A stretch of 64,000 nt of DNA from Gemmataceae bacterium (GTDB lineage Bacteria > Planctomycetota > Planctomycetia > Gemmatales > Gemmataceae), in NCBI GenBank assembly GCA_022616435.1, contig JAKEET010000045.1:82013-146012 (forward strand), read 5' to 3'. The position numbers and the translations under genes are program-made. Position 1 is the stretch's first letter; each line of letters opens with the position of its first letter. Shown piece after piece: positions 17,455 to 24,905 of the stretch. Below the pieces are notes generated by a model, which was given only the letters and a program-made list of their open reading frames with translations, had not been told where the DNA came from and searched no databases.

Positions 17455-18888
17455 TCACGCACGCAGCACATTCACGCCGGAGCCTGTGGCCTCGACATCG
17501 TCGTCGGCGACCTGCGTGGCCCAATGCATGACGCGGCGCGTGATCTCGGCGGCCTGCCGGCTTTGCACCGGCGGCAACGGCTGCCCCAAGCCCAGTCCCA
17601 GGTCCACGCCCAGGCGCCGTTGCACGACGTCCGCCGTGGCCAGCGCGATCTCGCGGTTCGGCAAGCGGGCCAGGTCGCGCAAGGCGCTGGTCGCCTGGTC
17701 GCGCAACATGCCTTCGCCGTGTTCGGCCAGCAGCGTCTCGCAGGCGATGAGCCGAAGTGAAGCCGGGTTGGACGGCTCGATCATCTGCTCCAGGAGTGGC
17801 AACTCGAGCTCCTGGTAGAACTGCAGGAGCCGGCCCAGCTCCAGCCGCAGCACGGCGGGCGTGTGCGGATCGGCGAGCTGCTCCCGCAACGCGTGCAGGC
17901 GCTCGGGATCGAGCCGCTCATTCAGGCAGCGCTGGTAGTGGGCGGCCAGGGTCTGGGCGGCGCGGGCCGACAGGGCGCCTTTTTCCGCGCACCACGCCGT
18001 CAGGTCCTTGACCGCTTCCTCGGTCAGCTGCTGGCCATCGGAAACGAGCGGACCATCGCCGCTGAACAGCGGGTCGGCCAGGATGCGGCGCACGGCAAAC
18101 CGGATCCACGTCCAGCGCCGCTCGGTGTCCCACAGCAGCGCTTCGACGGCGGCGCGGCGCACTTCCCGGCTGGTGTCGTGCAGGAATTGCGCCAGCGTCT
18201 CGACCAGCTCGCGATCGTCGAGGTTGCCCAGGGCGCCCACGGCGGCAGCGCGAACCAGCGGCTGCTCGGCCCGTTGTGCCAGCTGCAAGACCATCTCCGC
18301 CTGTCCCGGCCGCCAATCCTTGCGAAATTCCAGCGCCGCCAGGGCCGCCACGCGCACCTCGGTGCGCGGATCGTTCAACAGCGCCAGCGCCGGCGCGGCG
18401 TCATAGCCCAGCGCCGCTCGTAACGCCTTGACCTCGGGCAGCGCCCGGCAGCCGGCCAGGTCCGTCGGCCAATCCTGACGCGCGGCCAGGCGCTTCGCCA
18501 GCATGTTGGCGCGACGCAGCGCCGGCGCGCCGGAGTCGTGCAGCGTCTGGAAGCCGAACACGATCAACGGCACCACGAGCAGCACGGACTTGCCGAACGA
18601 GGTGTACCAGTCTTCGCGATGGTCGCCGAACCATAGCCAGGCCAGCGCAATGAGATACAGCGTGATGACCGACGGTCCCAGGGGTTGCCGCCACGTGCCG
18701 TGCGAAAAGAAGCTCAGGAAGCACACGGTCGCCTGGAACGCGGTGCCCAGCCAGAGGACGAGGTTGGCGCCGCCTTCTTCACGCAGGCTGGCTGCCAAGA
18801 GGATGGCGCTGGGGAGCAACAGCACAGTCAGCCGACTGATGAGTGCGACAGCCGCCCCGAGTTTTCGTTGCCAACGTAGGCCGGTCAT
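17455..18888 (-). CDS. Membrane-anchored HEAT-repeat protein
   Basis: The 477-residue protein starts with about four hydrophobic segments (GAAVALISRLTVLLLPSAIL, LGTAFQATVCFLSFF, VITLYLIALAWLWFG, SVLLVVPLIVFGFQTL) and continues with a helical-repeat domain of HEAT type (LNDPRTEVRVAALAALEF, EQPLVRAAAVGALGNLDDRELVETL, TSREVRRAAVEALLW). HEAT repeats bind proteins, so it may be a membrane-tethered scaffold. It is convergent with the serine hydrolase gene (two bases between stops). Its partner and role are unknown. Confidence 0.8.
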   Translation of the reverse strand: MTGLRWQRKLGAAVALISRLTVLLLPSAILLAASLREEGGANLVLWLGTAFQATVCFLSFFSHGTWRQPLGPSVITLYLIALAWLWFGDHREDWYTSFGKSVLLVVPLIVFGFQTLHDSGAPALRRANMLAKRLAARQDWPTDLAGCRALPEVKALRAALGYDAAPALALLNDPRTEVRVAALAALEFRKDWRPGQAEMVLQLAQRAEQPLVRAAAVGALGNLDDRELVETLAQFLHDTSREVRRAAVEALLWDTERRWTWIRFAVRRILADPLFSGDGPLVSDGQQLTEEAVKDLTAWCAEKGALSARAAQTLAAHYQRCLNERLDPERLHALREQLADPHTPAVLRLELGRLLQFYQELELPLLEQMIEPSNPASLRLIACETLLAEHGEGMLRDQATSALRDLARLPNREIALATADVVQRRLGVDLGLGLGQPLPPVQSRQAAEITRRVMHWATQVADDDVEATGSGVNVLRA

Positions 18889-18993
18889 GATGGCGGTTCC
18901 GGCGAGAATGACGGGCGGGAAAAGGGCTCAGAGCCTTTTCGGATGCCCCTGAGTGTACGAAAGGATATTCCTCATTGGCAAATATGGGTCACG

Positions 18994-19094
18994 GTTGCGG
19001 AAAAAGCCAATTATTCCGCGAAACGCGACCATCTCGCCGCATGTGCAACACTTGGTTTCAGTTGCGGACAAAGCCAATTATTCCGTGAACGCGA
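18994..19094. repeat. Pair of 34-35-base direct repeats with internal palindromes
   Basis: Copy 1 (18994-19028) and copy 2 (19061-19094) share the core AAAGCCAATTATTCCG and flanking GTTGCGGA and CGCGA, differing at only a few positions. Within each copy, GCGGAA (or GCGGA) and TTCCGC (or TTCCG) can pair around the core. They lie 67 bases apart in the 348-base gap 18889-19236, which otherwise holds no gene. Possible roles are a paired protein-binding site or a small repeat family. Confidence 0.75.
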
Positions 19095-19121
19095 GAGGCC
19101 CGAGCCGGAGCCCGGGCCTCT
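19094..19121. terminator. Hairpin downstream of the gene at 19237
   Basis: AGAGGCCCG (19094-19102) and CGGGCCTCT (19113-19121) form a perfect nine-base GC-rich stem with a ten-base loop. It lies about 115 bases past the stop of the minus-strand gene 19237-19725. No U-run follows, so it may be a Rho-independent-like pause or only a structural 3' end. Confidence 0.4.
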
Positions 19122-19236
19122 GTGATCAATTGAATGCCGACGGCATCCAATCCGTTTCCTGGTCACGTCGAATCCCATTCGGCGCAAACGGCCGCCTCGG
19201 GAATCCGATCCCAAAGAAACGAGAGCAAGGTTAGCG

Positions 19237-19725
19237 TCAGCAGTTGACGGTTCGGAAAGTGGGGCCTGTCGCGCCGCCAGCCGCGCCGCCGCCGTTGTAG
19301 AAGCTGGTCCGGGTTGACCTGTTGGAGATCGTGGTCTCGACGACCAGGTTCGGATTGGCAAAACGGCGAAGTTGCTGGGAAAGCTCGCTCTCAGCCAGCG
19401 TGCCGTCGTGGTGAAACGCCTGCACGCTGCCCGTGCGATCGCTGATGACCAGGCCCGTTGCCGTGATCCCCAGGTCGCGCACCAGCCGTTGATTCGCGGC
19501 CAGGCCGCGGTCGAGGTATACGCAAACGTACCTGGTTGCGAGCAAGCGCTGTGTTTCGGCCACCAGACTGGCGCGTCCTGCCGGGCCGGCGCCGACGAAA
19601 ACGGCGACGGGCCGGTTCTGCCGCTGTCCCGCCTCCAAAGCCGCGGAATAGTTGGTCTGCCACGCCGGCGCAGCGTCCCCACCGAACGCGAGCAGCAAGC
19701 CGAGGGTTGCAAACGAGGTGTACAT
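19237..19725 (-). CDS. Secreted thioredoxin-fold-like protein without CXXC
   Basis: The 162-residue protein has a short signal peptide (MYTSFATLGLLLAFGGDAAPA). WQTNYSAALEAGQRQNRPVAVFVG matches the start of planctomycete thioredoxin-like domains, where Cys-x-x-Cys would normally follow at GPAGRAS; no cysteine pair is present there. LVISDRTGSVQAFHHDGTL fits the later strand region. It is therefore probably a non-redox thioredoxin fold that binds a partner. A Gly-rich tail ends in TVNC. AGGAGG lies about eight bases before the ATG. Confidence 0.65.
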   Translation of the reverse strand: MYTSFATLGLLLAFGGDAAPAWQTNYSAALEAGQRQNRPVAVFVGAGPAGRASLVAETQRLLATRYVCVYLDRGLAANQRLVRDLGITATGLVISDRTGSVQAFHHDGTLAESELSQQLRRFANPNLVVETTISNRSTRTSFYNGGGAAGGATGPTFRTVNC

Positions 19726-19797
19726 CCAAAGCCCTCCTATGATCGATCACCTCTGAACAAACATCCAGACAACTGGTCTGGAGACACGGAAGGAGAG

Positions 19798-19825
19798 TTT
19801 ATACTGATCAAGTTAGTGGTTGCAA
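19798..19825 (-). promoter_or_regulatory. Candidate promoter plus leader palindrome for the gene at 19237
   Basis: On the minus strand TTGCAA (19825-19820) and TATAAA (19803-19798) are 16 bases apart. Between the expected start of transcription and the gene, CCAGAC and GTCTGG (19765-19781) form a six-base palindrome with a five-base loop, a possible operator or leader hairpin. The gap 19726-20062 holds no gene that I can see. Confidence 0.5.
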
Positions 19826-20062
19826 CGAAAAAACTATCCCAGTTTGATAATTATCCTCATTCATCCTAGTTTGCCGAACCATGACAATATCTCACCTCAA
19901 ACCCAGTTCACCGCCAACCAGCCCAATACGACCGGCGCGGTCGAAAGAGTCAGCCCCGCTTGTCGCCCCGAGCCCCGAAACTCTTCGCCGCCGGCACGGA
20001 GTTGCCCCGTTTGTCGGCTAGAGTTTGGATGGAATGGATGCATCCGACTCAGGAGGAGCAAC

Positions 20063-20383
20063 ATGAAACGTGCGCTGTGCAGCGGCCTGCTCGCCGCCCT
20101 GGCGGTGCTTGGCTTGTCCGCAGTGGCGGGAGCTCAACACCCGCAATACCACTACTACACCGGCTATCAGCTGAATAAGTGGTACTACTACCCTTACACC
20201 TACTTCCCGCACAACTACTGGCCCGCGCAGGGACCGCGCTGGCCGGAGGGACCCGGGATGCCCTACATGAAACCGCCGGCCTACCAGGCCTATCCGCCGT
20301 TCCACGAAAAGAGCTGGCGCTATGAAATGTGGCAGCCGCAACGCTACTACCGCGGCAACCATTTCTGGCTGGACCAGTTCTAG
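20063..20383 (+). CDS. Small secreted Tyr/Pro/Trp-rich protein
   Basis: The 106-residue product has a clear signal peptide (KRALCSGLLAALAVLGLSAVAGAQ) and a mature part extremely rich in Tyr, Pro, Trp and His: YHYYTGYQLNKWYYYPYTYF and EMWQPQRYYRGNHFWLDQF. AGGAGGAGC precedes the ATG. I recognise the composition as one recurring in planctomycete exported proteins, but no function is established that I can name with confidence. It probably works in the periplasm or at the cell surface. Confidence 0.7.
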   Translation: MKRALCSGLLAALAVLGLSAVAGAQHPQYHYYTGYQLNKWYYYPYTYFPHNYWPAQGPRWPEGPGMPYMKPPAYQAYPPFHEKSWRYEMWQPQRYYRGNHFWLDQF

Positions 20384-20412
20384 GTAGGTCCCGCCCGGCA
20401 GGCGGGACCTAC
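20384..20412. terminator. Bidirectional hairpin between convergent genes
   Basis: GTAGGTCCCGCC (20384-20395) and GGCGGGACCTAC (20401-20412) form a perfect 12-base stem with a five-base loop. It starts at the last base of the plus-strand stop codon and ends just before the stop of the minus-strand rsmE-like gene at 20414. A shared terminator is the likely role. Confidence 0.7.
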
Positions 20413-20413
20413 A

Positions 20414-21115
20414 CTAGCGGCTAAGCGCAGCCCAGGCGGCCAAGGCCAGGGCCGCCGTTTCGATGCGCAGGATCCGCGGTCCCAAGCCGATCAACTCCCA
20501 GCCGTGGTCGCGACCGTGGTTGACTTCCGCGTCGGTGAATCCGCCTTCCGGCCCAACCGCGACGTGAATGCCTGCCTGTGGCCGGACTTGGGGGCCAAGG
20601 CCGGCGCCCGATGGATGCGCCAGCCAGCGCTGGTCGCCCGAACCGGGCTGCGCGGCGTAATCCAGCCACGGCGCCGGCGCTGCCACGCGCATCAACGCGT
20701 TTCGCCCGCATTGCTTGCTCGCTTCAATGACGTAGCGCTCGAGCTTTTCGAGCTTGGCTTCCCGTGGATGAATCACGCTCCGCTCGCAATCCAGCGGCAC
20801 AAACGCGGTCGCGCCCAGCTCGGTCAGCTTCTCGACCAAGAACTGGGCCCGGTCGCCCTTGGGCAACGGGGCCGCCACCTCCAGAACGAACGGCAACTCC
20901 CGCTGGGGCGACTCGACCCCTTGAATCTCCAGGAGCACCGCCTTGCGGCGGACCTCGACGATGCGGGCCGGGTATTCACAGCCGTCGCCGTTGAACAGGC
21001 AAGCCACGTCGCCGGGGCGAAGCCGGCAAACCGACGCCAGGTGATGGGCCTCGGCGCCCTCCACCGTCACCGGTCCGGGCTGCAGCTGCCAGTTGAGGTA
21101 AAATCGTGCGGCCAT
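20414..21115 (-). CDS. rsmE: 16S rRNA (uracil-1498-N3) methyltransferase
   Basis: The 233-residue protein fits the RsmE family of the SPOUT methyltransferases: HHLASVCRLRPGD near the N terminus (PUA-like part), LPKGDRAQFLVEKLTELGATAFVPL in the middle, SKQCGRNALMRV, and the C-terminal knot with VGPEGGFTDAEV and LGPRILRIETAALAL. It methylates U1498 of 16S rRNA using S-adenosylmethionine. The start at 21115 is chosen on family length; the longer open frame upstream is antisense to the start of the next gene. Confidence 0.92.
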   Translation of the reverse strand: MAARFYLNWQLQPGPVTVEGAEAHHLASVCRLRPGDVACLFNGDGCEYPARIVEVRRKAVLLEIQGVESPQRELPFVLEVAAPLPKGDRAQFLVEKLTELGATAFVPLDCERSVIHPREAKLEKLERYVIEASKQCGRNALMRVAAPAPWLDYAAQPGSGDQRWLAHPSGAGLGPQVRPQAGIHVAVGPEGGFTDAEVNHGRDHGWELIGLGPRILRIETAALALAAWAALSR

Positions 21116-21191
21116 TCCTGGTACAATACCGCGCCGCGCACCCCACGATCCATTTTCCGATGCGGCTCGGCTGAACCGTGAAAGGATTCGC

Positions 21192-21836
21192 ATGGCGCTT
21201 ACGCAAACCAGGGACGAGACCAAGGCCAGGTTGCACGACACCCGCCAGTTGCTGGATGAGCTCGATGCGCTGATGGACCAGATGCTGGCCCTGCCGATCA
21301 CGGACGAGGACGAGATCGCGCCGGAGACCGCCGAGCCCGTTGCGCCAGCGCCGGCCACCGTGTCGGCCACCCTGACGATGCTGGAGTCGCCGGCCCGGCG
21401 CCAACCCGCACCGGCGGAATCGAGTCAACCGCGGGTCGCAGACGTTGCTGCTGAGTCAATCAGCGAGCCAACCGAACCAGTCCGCGAGTGGGGCGGCGAG
21501 TGGGGCGGCGAGACCGACGAGACGCCGGCGGCGCCGCCAACGATCGACGAGCCGGCGCCGGTCCCCGTGCTCGCCGACGTGGCCGCTCCCAAGAGGGTCG
21601 AGCTGGCGCCGTTGCCGCCGCCGGTGCGAACGTCCCTCTGGCGGCCCGATCACATCAGCTATCAGTTCCTGCTCTGGATCAATCAGGGCTACGACGGCGG
21701 CATGCGCCGGCTCGGCATGCCCGGAAGAATGCTGGTCAGCCGCGCCGCCAAGGCGCTCTTGGGTCTCGTCGGCCTGGGCTTGCTCGGCGTCGCGGCCGCC
21801 TGGCTAGCCCGAGATTGGCTGGGTTGGAATTGGTGA
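21192..21836 (+). CDS. Hypothetical protein with disordered N-terminal region and C-terminal membrane anchor
   Basis: The 214-residue protein starts with a short coiled-coil-like helix (DETKARLHDTRQLLDELDALMDQM), then a long Ala/Pro/Glu-rich disordered stretch, then a compact segment (LWRPDHISYQFLLWINQGYDGGMRRLGMPGRML) and one transmembrane helix at the C terminus (AKALLGLVGLGLLGVAAAWL). It looks like a tail-anchored adaptor. AAAGGA precedes the ATG. Divergent from rsmE by 76 bases. Confidence 0.65.
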   Translation: MALTQTRDETKARLHDTRQLLDELDALMDQMLALPITDEDEIAPETAEPVAPAPATVSATLTMLESPARRQPAPAESSQPRVADVAAESISEPTEPVREWGGEWGGETDETPAAPPTIDEPAPVPVLADVAAPKRVELAPLPPPVRTSLWRPDHISYQFLLWINQGYDGGMRRLGMPGRMLVSRAAKALLGLVGLGLLGVAAAWLARDWLGWNW

Positions 21837-21932
21837 GCATCGGTCCTAAGATGATGGTTAGCGCCAAGATTGTCGCCGCAGCGACGAATACTCCGGCGAA
21901 TACTGTCGCTTCGCCAGCCAAATGAGTCTTCC

Positions 21933-22526
21933 ATGAGCACTCGCGCGCCCCAGGAACATCCGGTCTCGCTCCTTGGCGGCGTGCTGAGTTACCTGGTCCC
22001 GGGCCTGGGCCAGATCGTGCAGGGGCGGATCGGCAAGGGCCTGCTGTTCATGGTGAGTCTGCTCGGATTGTTCCACCTCGGGCAAGCCATGGGCGACTGG
22101 AAGAACGTCTACATCCCGATCACCGCCGGCGCCCGCGAGGATGAGCGCTTCTTCGAGCCGAAGAACCAATCGCGCAGCGAGCGCTTCGCCAACCTGCATC
22201 ACAACCTGTACCAGCGCTGGCAGTACCTGGGGCAATTCTGGATCGGCATCGCGGCCTGGCCGGCGTTGTGGCAGTACTTCGACATGCCGGTTCCCGCCGA
22301 CGAGAGCCAACGCTTCTGGCGCAACCTGCAACGCGCTCCCTCGGAGGCCGAGATCAACAACTTCTGGGTCAACAGCGACAAGACGCCGGACCTGGGCTGG
22401 ATTTACACGGTCATCGCCGGCGTCTTGAACATCCTCGTGATCTACGACGCCTACGCGGGGCCCGCCCATCCCGGCGATCCGCGCGAGCCAAAGAAGGACA
22501 AGCAACCTCAGGAGACCGCCGCGTGA
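21933..22526 (+). CDS. DUF6677-like membrane protein
   Basis: The 197-residue protein begins LLGGVLSYLVPGLGQIVQGRIGKGLLFMVSLLGLFHLG, the pattern of small membrane proteins with a PGLGQ.QGR.GKG turn. Two further hydrophobic segments occur (YLGQFWIGIAAWPALWQ and WIYTVIAGVLNILVIYDAYAG). The middle is polar and may be periplasmic. I believe it matches DUF6677, a planctomycete family of unknown function. The next gene overlaps its stop by four bases. Confidence 0.7.
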   Translation: MSTRAPQEHPVSLLGGVLSYLVPGLGQIVQGRIGKGLLFMVSLLGLFHLGQAMGDWKNVYIPITAGAREDERFFEPKNQSRSERFANLHHNLYQRWQYLGQFWIGIAAWPALWQYFDMPVPADESQRFWRNLQRAPSEAEINNFWVNSDKTPDLGWIYTVIAGVLNILVIYDAYAGPAHPGDPREPKKDKQPQETAA

Positions 22527-22720
22527 CCTTGCCATTGTCCATGTACGCCCAGCTGCCGATCCTGATCGTGCTGATCAGTCTCGTGTACAGCGCCACGCGC
22601 TACGACCGCTGGGACCTCATTCTCGGCGAGGCCTTTCGCTGGGGCTCGCGCATGGCGATCTTTCTGCTGGCGATCGGCGCCGTGCTGTTCCTGGTCGCCT
22701 ACTTCATTGACGCCCGGTAG
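22523..22720 (+). CDS. Small two-helix membrane protein
   Basis: The 65-residue product has two predicted membrane helices (LPILIVLISLVYSA and AIFLLAIGAVLFLVAYFI) joined by TRYDRWDLILGEAFRWGSRM. The GTG start at 22523 overlaps the upstream stop as GTGA, with AGGAG eight bases before it; an ATG at 22541 would give 59 residues. Coupling with the DUF6677-like gene suggests the two work together in the membrane. The function is unknown. Confidence 0.65.
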   Translation: MTLPLSMYAQLPILIVLISLVYSATRYDRWDLILGEAFRWGSRMAIFLLAIGAVLFLVAYFIDAR

Positions 22721-22730
22721 CCAGAAGTTA

Positions 22731-22840
22731 GAGTTCAGAAGTCAGAGGTCAGAAGTCAGAGGTCAGAAGTCAGAGGTCAGAAGTCAGAAGTCAGAAATCA
22801 GCAACTTACGACCTTCGACCTCTGACTTCTGACCTCTCAC
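22731..22840. repeat. Short-word repeat block forming inverted repeats
   Basis: The word TCAGAAGTCAGAGG is repeated about five times (22735-22799), followed by the reverse complement (GACCTCTGACTTCTGACC, about 22818-22838). It starts ten bases after a stop codon and ends just before the next gene, again the architecture seen at 10226 and 13349. Confidence 0.8.
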
Positions 22841-22861
22841 TCCGCGTCGTGGCCTCTCAAC

Positions 22862-24256
22862 ATGTCTGCATCCGCGCCAAAGCATTCCGATGATGCGCCT
22901 GCCCCTCGGCGTCGTTCGCCCGGTGAGCGCTGGTGGCGCGCCGCCGTCGAACCCATGTTCCTGGTGAGCGGACAGCGCCGCTTGCTGTACGCCAACCCTG
23001 CCTGGGAAACCCTCACCGGCCTGTCCTTTGCCGATGCCCGCGGCCGCGCCTGCCGGCGGCGTGCGCCGGCCGGCGCGGTTGATCTGCTGGAGCTGGTCCT
23101 GGGACTGATCGCGCCTCCCGCGGAGGCGCTGCGCGGCCGAAGCTGTCAAACGCGCCGCCGCGCGCCGGGGCCGCGGCCGGCGTGGTGGGACATCGAATTC
23201 TTTCCCTGGTCCGACGCCGACGGCCCGCTGGCGATCCTGGGCAAGATCCGGGTGATTCACGAAGCCGGGCCGGCCCACGCAGTGTTGCCCGAGAAGCTGC
23301 TCCAGCTGCGAACGCGCGCCGCGGCCGCGTACCGGCTGGAATCCTGGCACGGCGACGCCCCGGTGATGCAACGGCTCGTCGCGCAGTTGCAGCTCGCGGC
23401 GGCGACCCGCCTGCCCGTCCTGATCCACGGTCCGCCCGGCAGCGGCAAGGAATGGGCGGCGCGCACGATTCATCTGCTGGGCGAGCAACATCGTCCGGGC
23501 GAACAGGGTGAGAGCTTCTTCGCCGGCTTCGACGCACGGCTGGCCACGGCCGCGCTGGCCGAGCTGTTGTCCGCCGCCCGCCACTGGCACATCGGCACGC
23601 TGTATATCAAGGACGTGGATCGCCTGCCGCGCGACGCCCAGGCCATGCTCGTGCAGCGCCTGGAAACGGAATCGGGCGACGCCCTGCCCCGCGTGCTGGC
23701 CGGGACCACGCTGGATGTCGAAGGAGACTTGCGCGCCGGCCTCGTTCCCGAGCTGCATGGCCGTTTGACGGCGCTCACCATCCAGGCGCCGCCGCTGACC
23801 GCGCGGTTGCAGGACTTGCCGCAGCTGGTCACCGACTTGCTCGCTCGCGCTGGCGCGGTTGCCGGACGGACGGTGCGCAACGTCAGTCCGGCCACCATGG
23901 AATGTCTGCGCCAGCATCGCTGGCCGGGGAATCTTGCGGAACTTTATCGAGTCCTGGTCCAGGCGTGCCGCCGATCGAAAGGCGATGCGCTCGAGCTGGA
24001 CGACTTGCCGTTCTACCTGCGCGGCGGGCCGGCGCCGCCGGAGCAGCCGTTGCCGCTCGACGACACGCTTTCCAAGGTCGAGCGGCGCATGATCGAGCTG
24101 GCCTTGCGCCTGGCGGCAGACAACAAGAGTCGCGCCGCCGAGTTCCTGTCGATCTGGCGGCCGCGACTCATCCGGCGCATGCAGCAGTTGGGACTCGACG
24201 GCGGCGGCGAGGATACGGACAGCGCGGGCGCCGCGGCGCCGCCGCCGAACGGATAA
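22862..24256 (+). CDS. PAS-AAA+-Fis protein, degenerate sigma-54 enhancer-binding type
   Basis: The 464-residue protein has a PAS-like N terminus (RAAVEPMFLVSGQRRLLYANPAWETLTG, about 25-135), an AAA+ domain of the NtrC type (about 160-385) and a Fis-type helix-turn-helix (NKSRAAEFLSIWRPRLIRRM, 421-440). Walker A is GPPGSGKE (190-197). The Walker B region GTLYIKDVDRLP replaces the usual GTLFLDEI. The GAFTGA loop that contacts sigma-54 is missing: GESFFAGFDARLATAALAEL stands in its place. It probably binds DNA but cannot activate sigma-54 polymerase in the normal way. First gene of a tight four-gene operon. Confidence 0.85.
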   Translation: MSASAPKHSDDAPAPRRRSPGERWWRAAVEPMFLVSGQRRLLYANPAWETLTGLSFADARGRACRRRAPAGAVDLLELVLGLIAPPAEALRGRSCQTRRRAPGPRPAWWDIEFFPWSDADGPLAILGKIRVIHEAGPAHAVLPEKLLQLRTRAAAAYRLESWHGDAPVMQRLVAQLQLAAATRLPVLIHGPPGSGKEWAARTIHLLGEQHRPGEQGESFFAGFDARLATAALAELLSAARHWHIGTLYIKDVDRLPRDAQAMLVQRLETESGDALPRVLAGTTLDVEGDLRAGLVPELHGRLTALTIQAPPLTARLQDLPQLVTDLLARAGAVAGRTVRNVSPATMECLRQHRWPGNLAELYRVLVQACRRSKGDALELDDLPFYLRGGPAPPEQPLPLDDTLSKVERRMIELALRLAADNKSRAAEFLSIWRPRLIRRMQQLGLDGGGEDTDSAGAAAPPPNG

Positions 24257-24630
24257 TGCTGATGCACAACGCGCAACTCATCACCTACGGTCTGGACGAC
24301 AGCGCCGCCGAGCGGCTGCAGGCCGTGGCGCGCGACCGCGGAGCGGGCGTGCGCGTGGCGCGCCATGCCAAGGCCTGCCTGAACCTGTTGCGGCACGGCG
24401 CGGCAGGCGTCTTGCTGCTGCGCGTCGGCAAGAACCTGGAAACGGAACTCGGCCTGCTGGCGCAGGCGGCCCAGCAATTTCCCGACACCGCCTGCGTCGT
24501 CTGGGGCGACGCCGACCATCCGCGGCTGGCCGGGCTCGCCTGGGACCTGGGCGCCAGGGCCGTGTTGTTGCCGCCCCTCGACGATCCGGAGCGCTTGCAC
24601 GACGTGCTGCGGCGTCTGTTGCCGGAGTGA
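24256..24630 (+). CDS. Degenerate receiver-like protein
   Basis: This 124-residue protein has the length and alternating pattern of a CheY-type receiver: AQLITYGLDDSAAERLQAVAR, AGVLLLRV, TACVVWGD, ARAVLLPPLDDPERLHDVLRRLL. The phosphoacceptor Asp is not where expected (GVLLLRVGKN), and the acidic pocket is absent, so it is likely a pseudo-receiver. The ATG at 24256 overlaps the upstream stop (TAATG), implying coupled translation with the AAA+ protein; 24262 is an alternative start. Confidence 0.6.
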   Translation: MLMHNAQLITYGLDDSAAERLQAVARDRGAGVRVARHAKACLNLLRHGAAGVLLLRVGKNLETELGLLAQAAQQFPDTACVVWGDADHPRLAGLAWDLGARAVLLPPLDDPERLHDVLRRLLPE

Positions 24631-24632
24631 CC

Positions 24633-24899
24633 ATGGCCAAGGGACAACCCGTGCGGGGAGCGAGCGCCGCCGCCCGCGCCTGGCGCGAACGCGAGCTGCC
24701 GAGCCTCGACGAGCGGCTGTGCACCGGCTGCGGCTGGTGCGTCGCCATTTGCCCGACTGATTGTCTGGCCATGGCCGGCCCGTTGCCGTGGCTGCCGCGC
24801 TCCGCGGATTGCATTTCCTGCGGCGCCTGCGTGTTCGTGTGCCGGCCGCAGGCGCTGGCGCTCGCCGTCATCTCGGACGCGGAGCATCCCGCGGAGTAG
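24633..24899 (+). CDS. Two-[4Fe-4S] ferredoxin-type protein
   Basis: The 88-residue protein carries two complete cluster motifs, CTGCGWCVAICP and CISCGACVFVCR, each C-x2-C-x2-C-x3-C, typical of bacterial 2[4Fe-4S] ferredoxins. The spacing between motifs is longer than in clostridial ferredoxins. A basic N-terminal extension of about 28 residues precedes the first motif. It lies two bases after the receiver-like gene and six before the permease, so it is part of the same operon; it may transfer or sense electrons for the other members. Confidence 0.88.
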   Translation: MAKGQPVRGASAAARAWRERELPSLDERLCTGCGWCVAICPTDCLAMAGPLPWLPRSADCISCGACVFVCRPQALALAVISDAEHPAE

Positions 24900-24905
24900 C
24901 ATCCC

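Noticed and set aside
18953-19234. 93-residue plus-strand frame across the direct repeats
   Set aside because: It has no ribosome site and simply translates the repeat region; no protein-like pattern.
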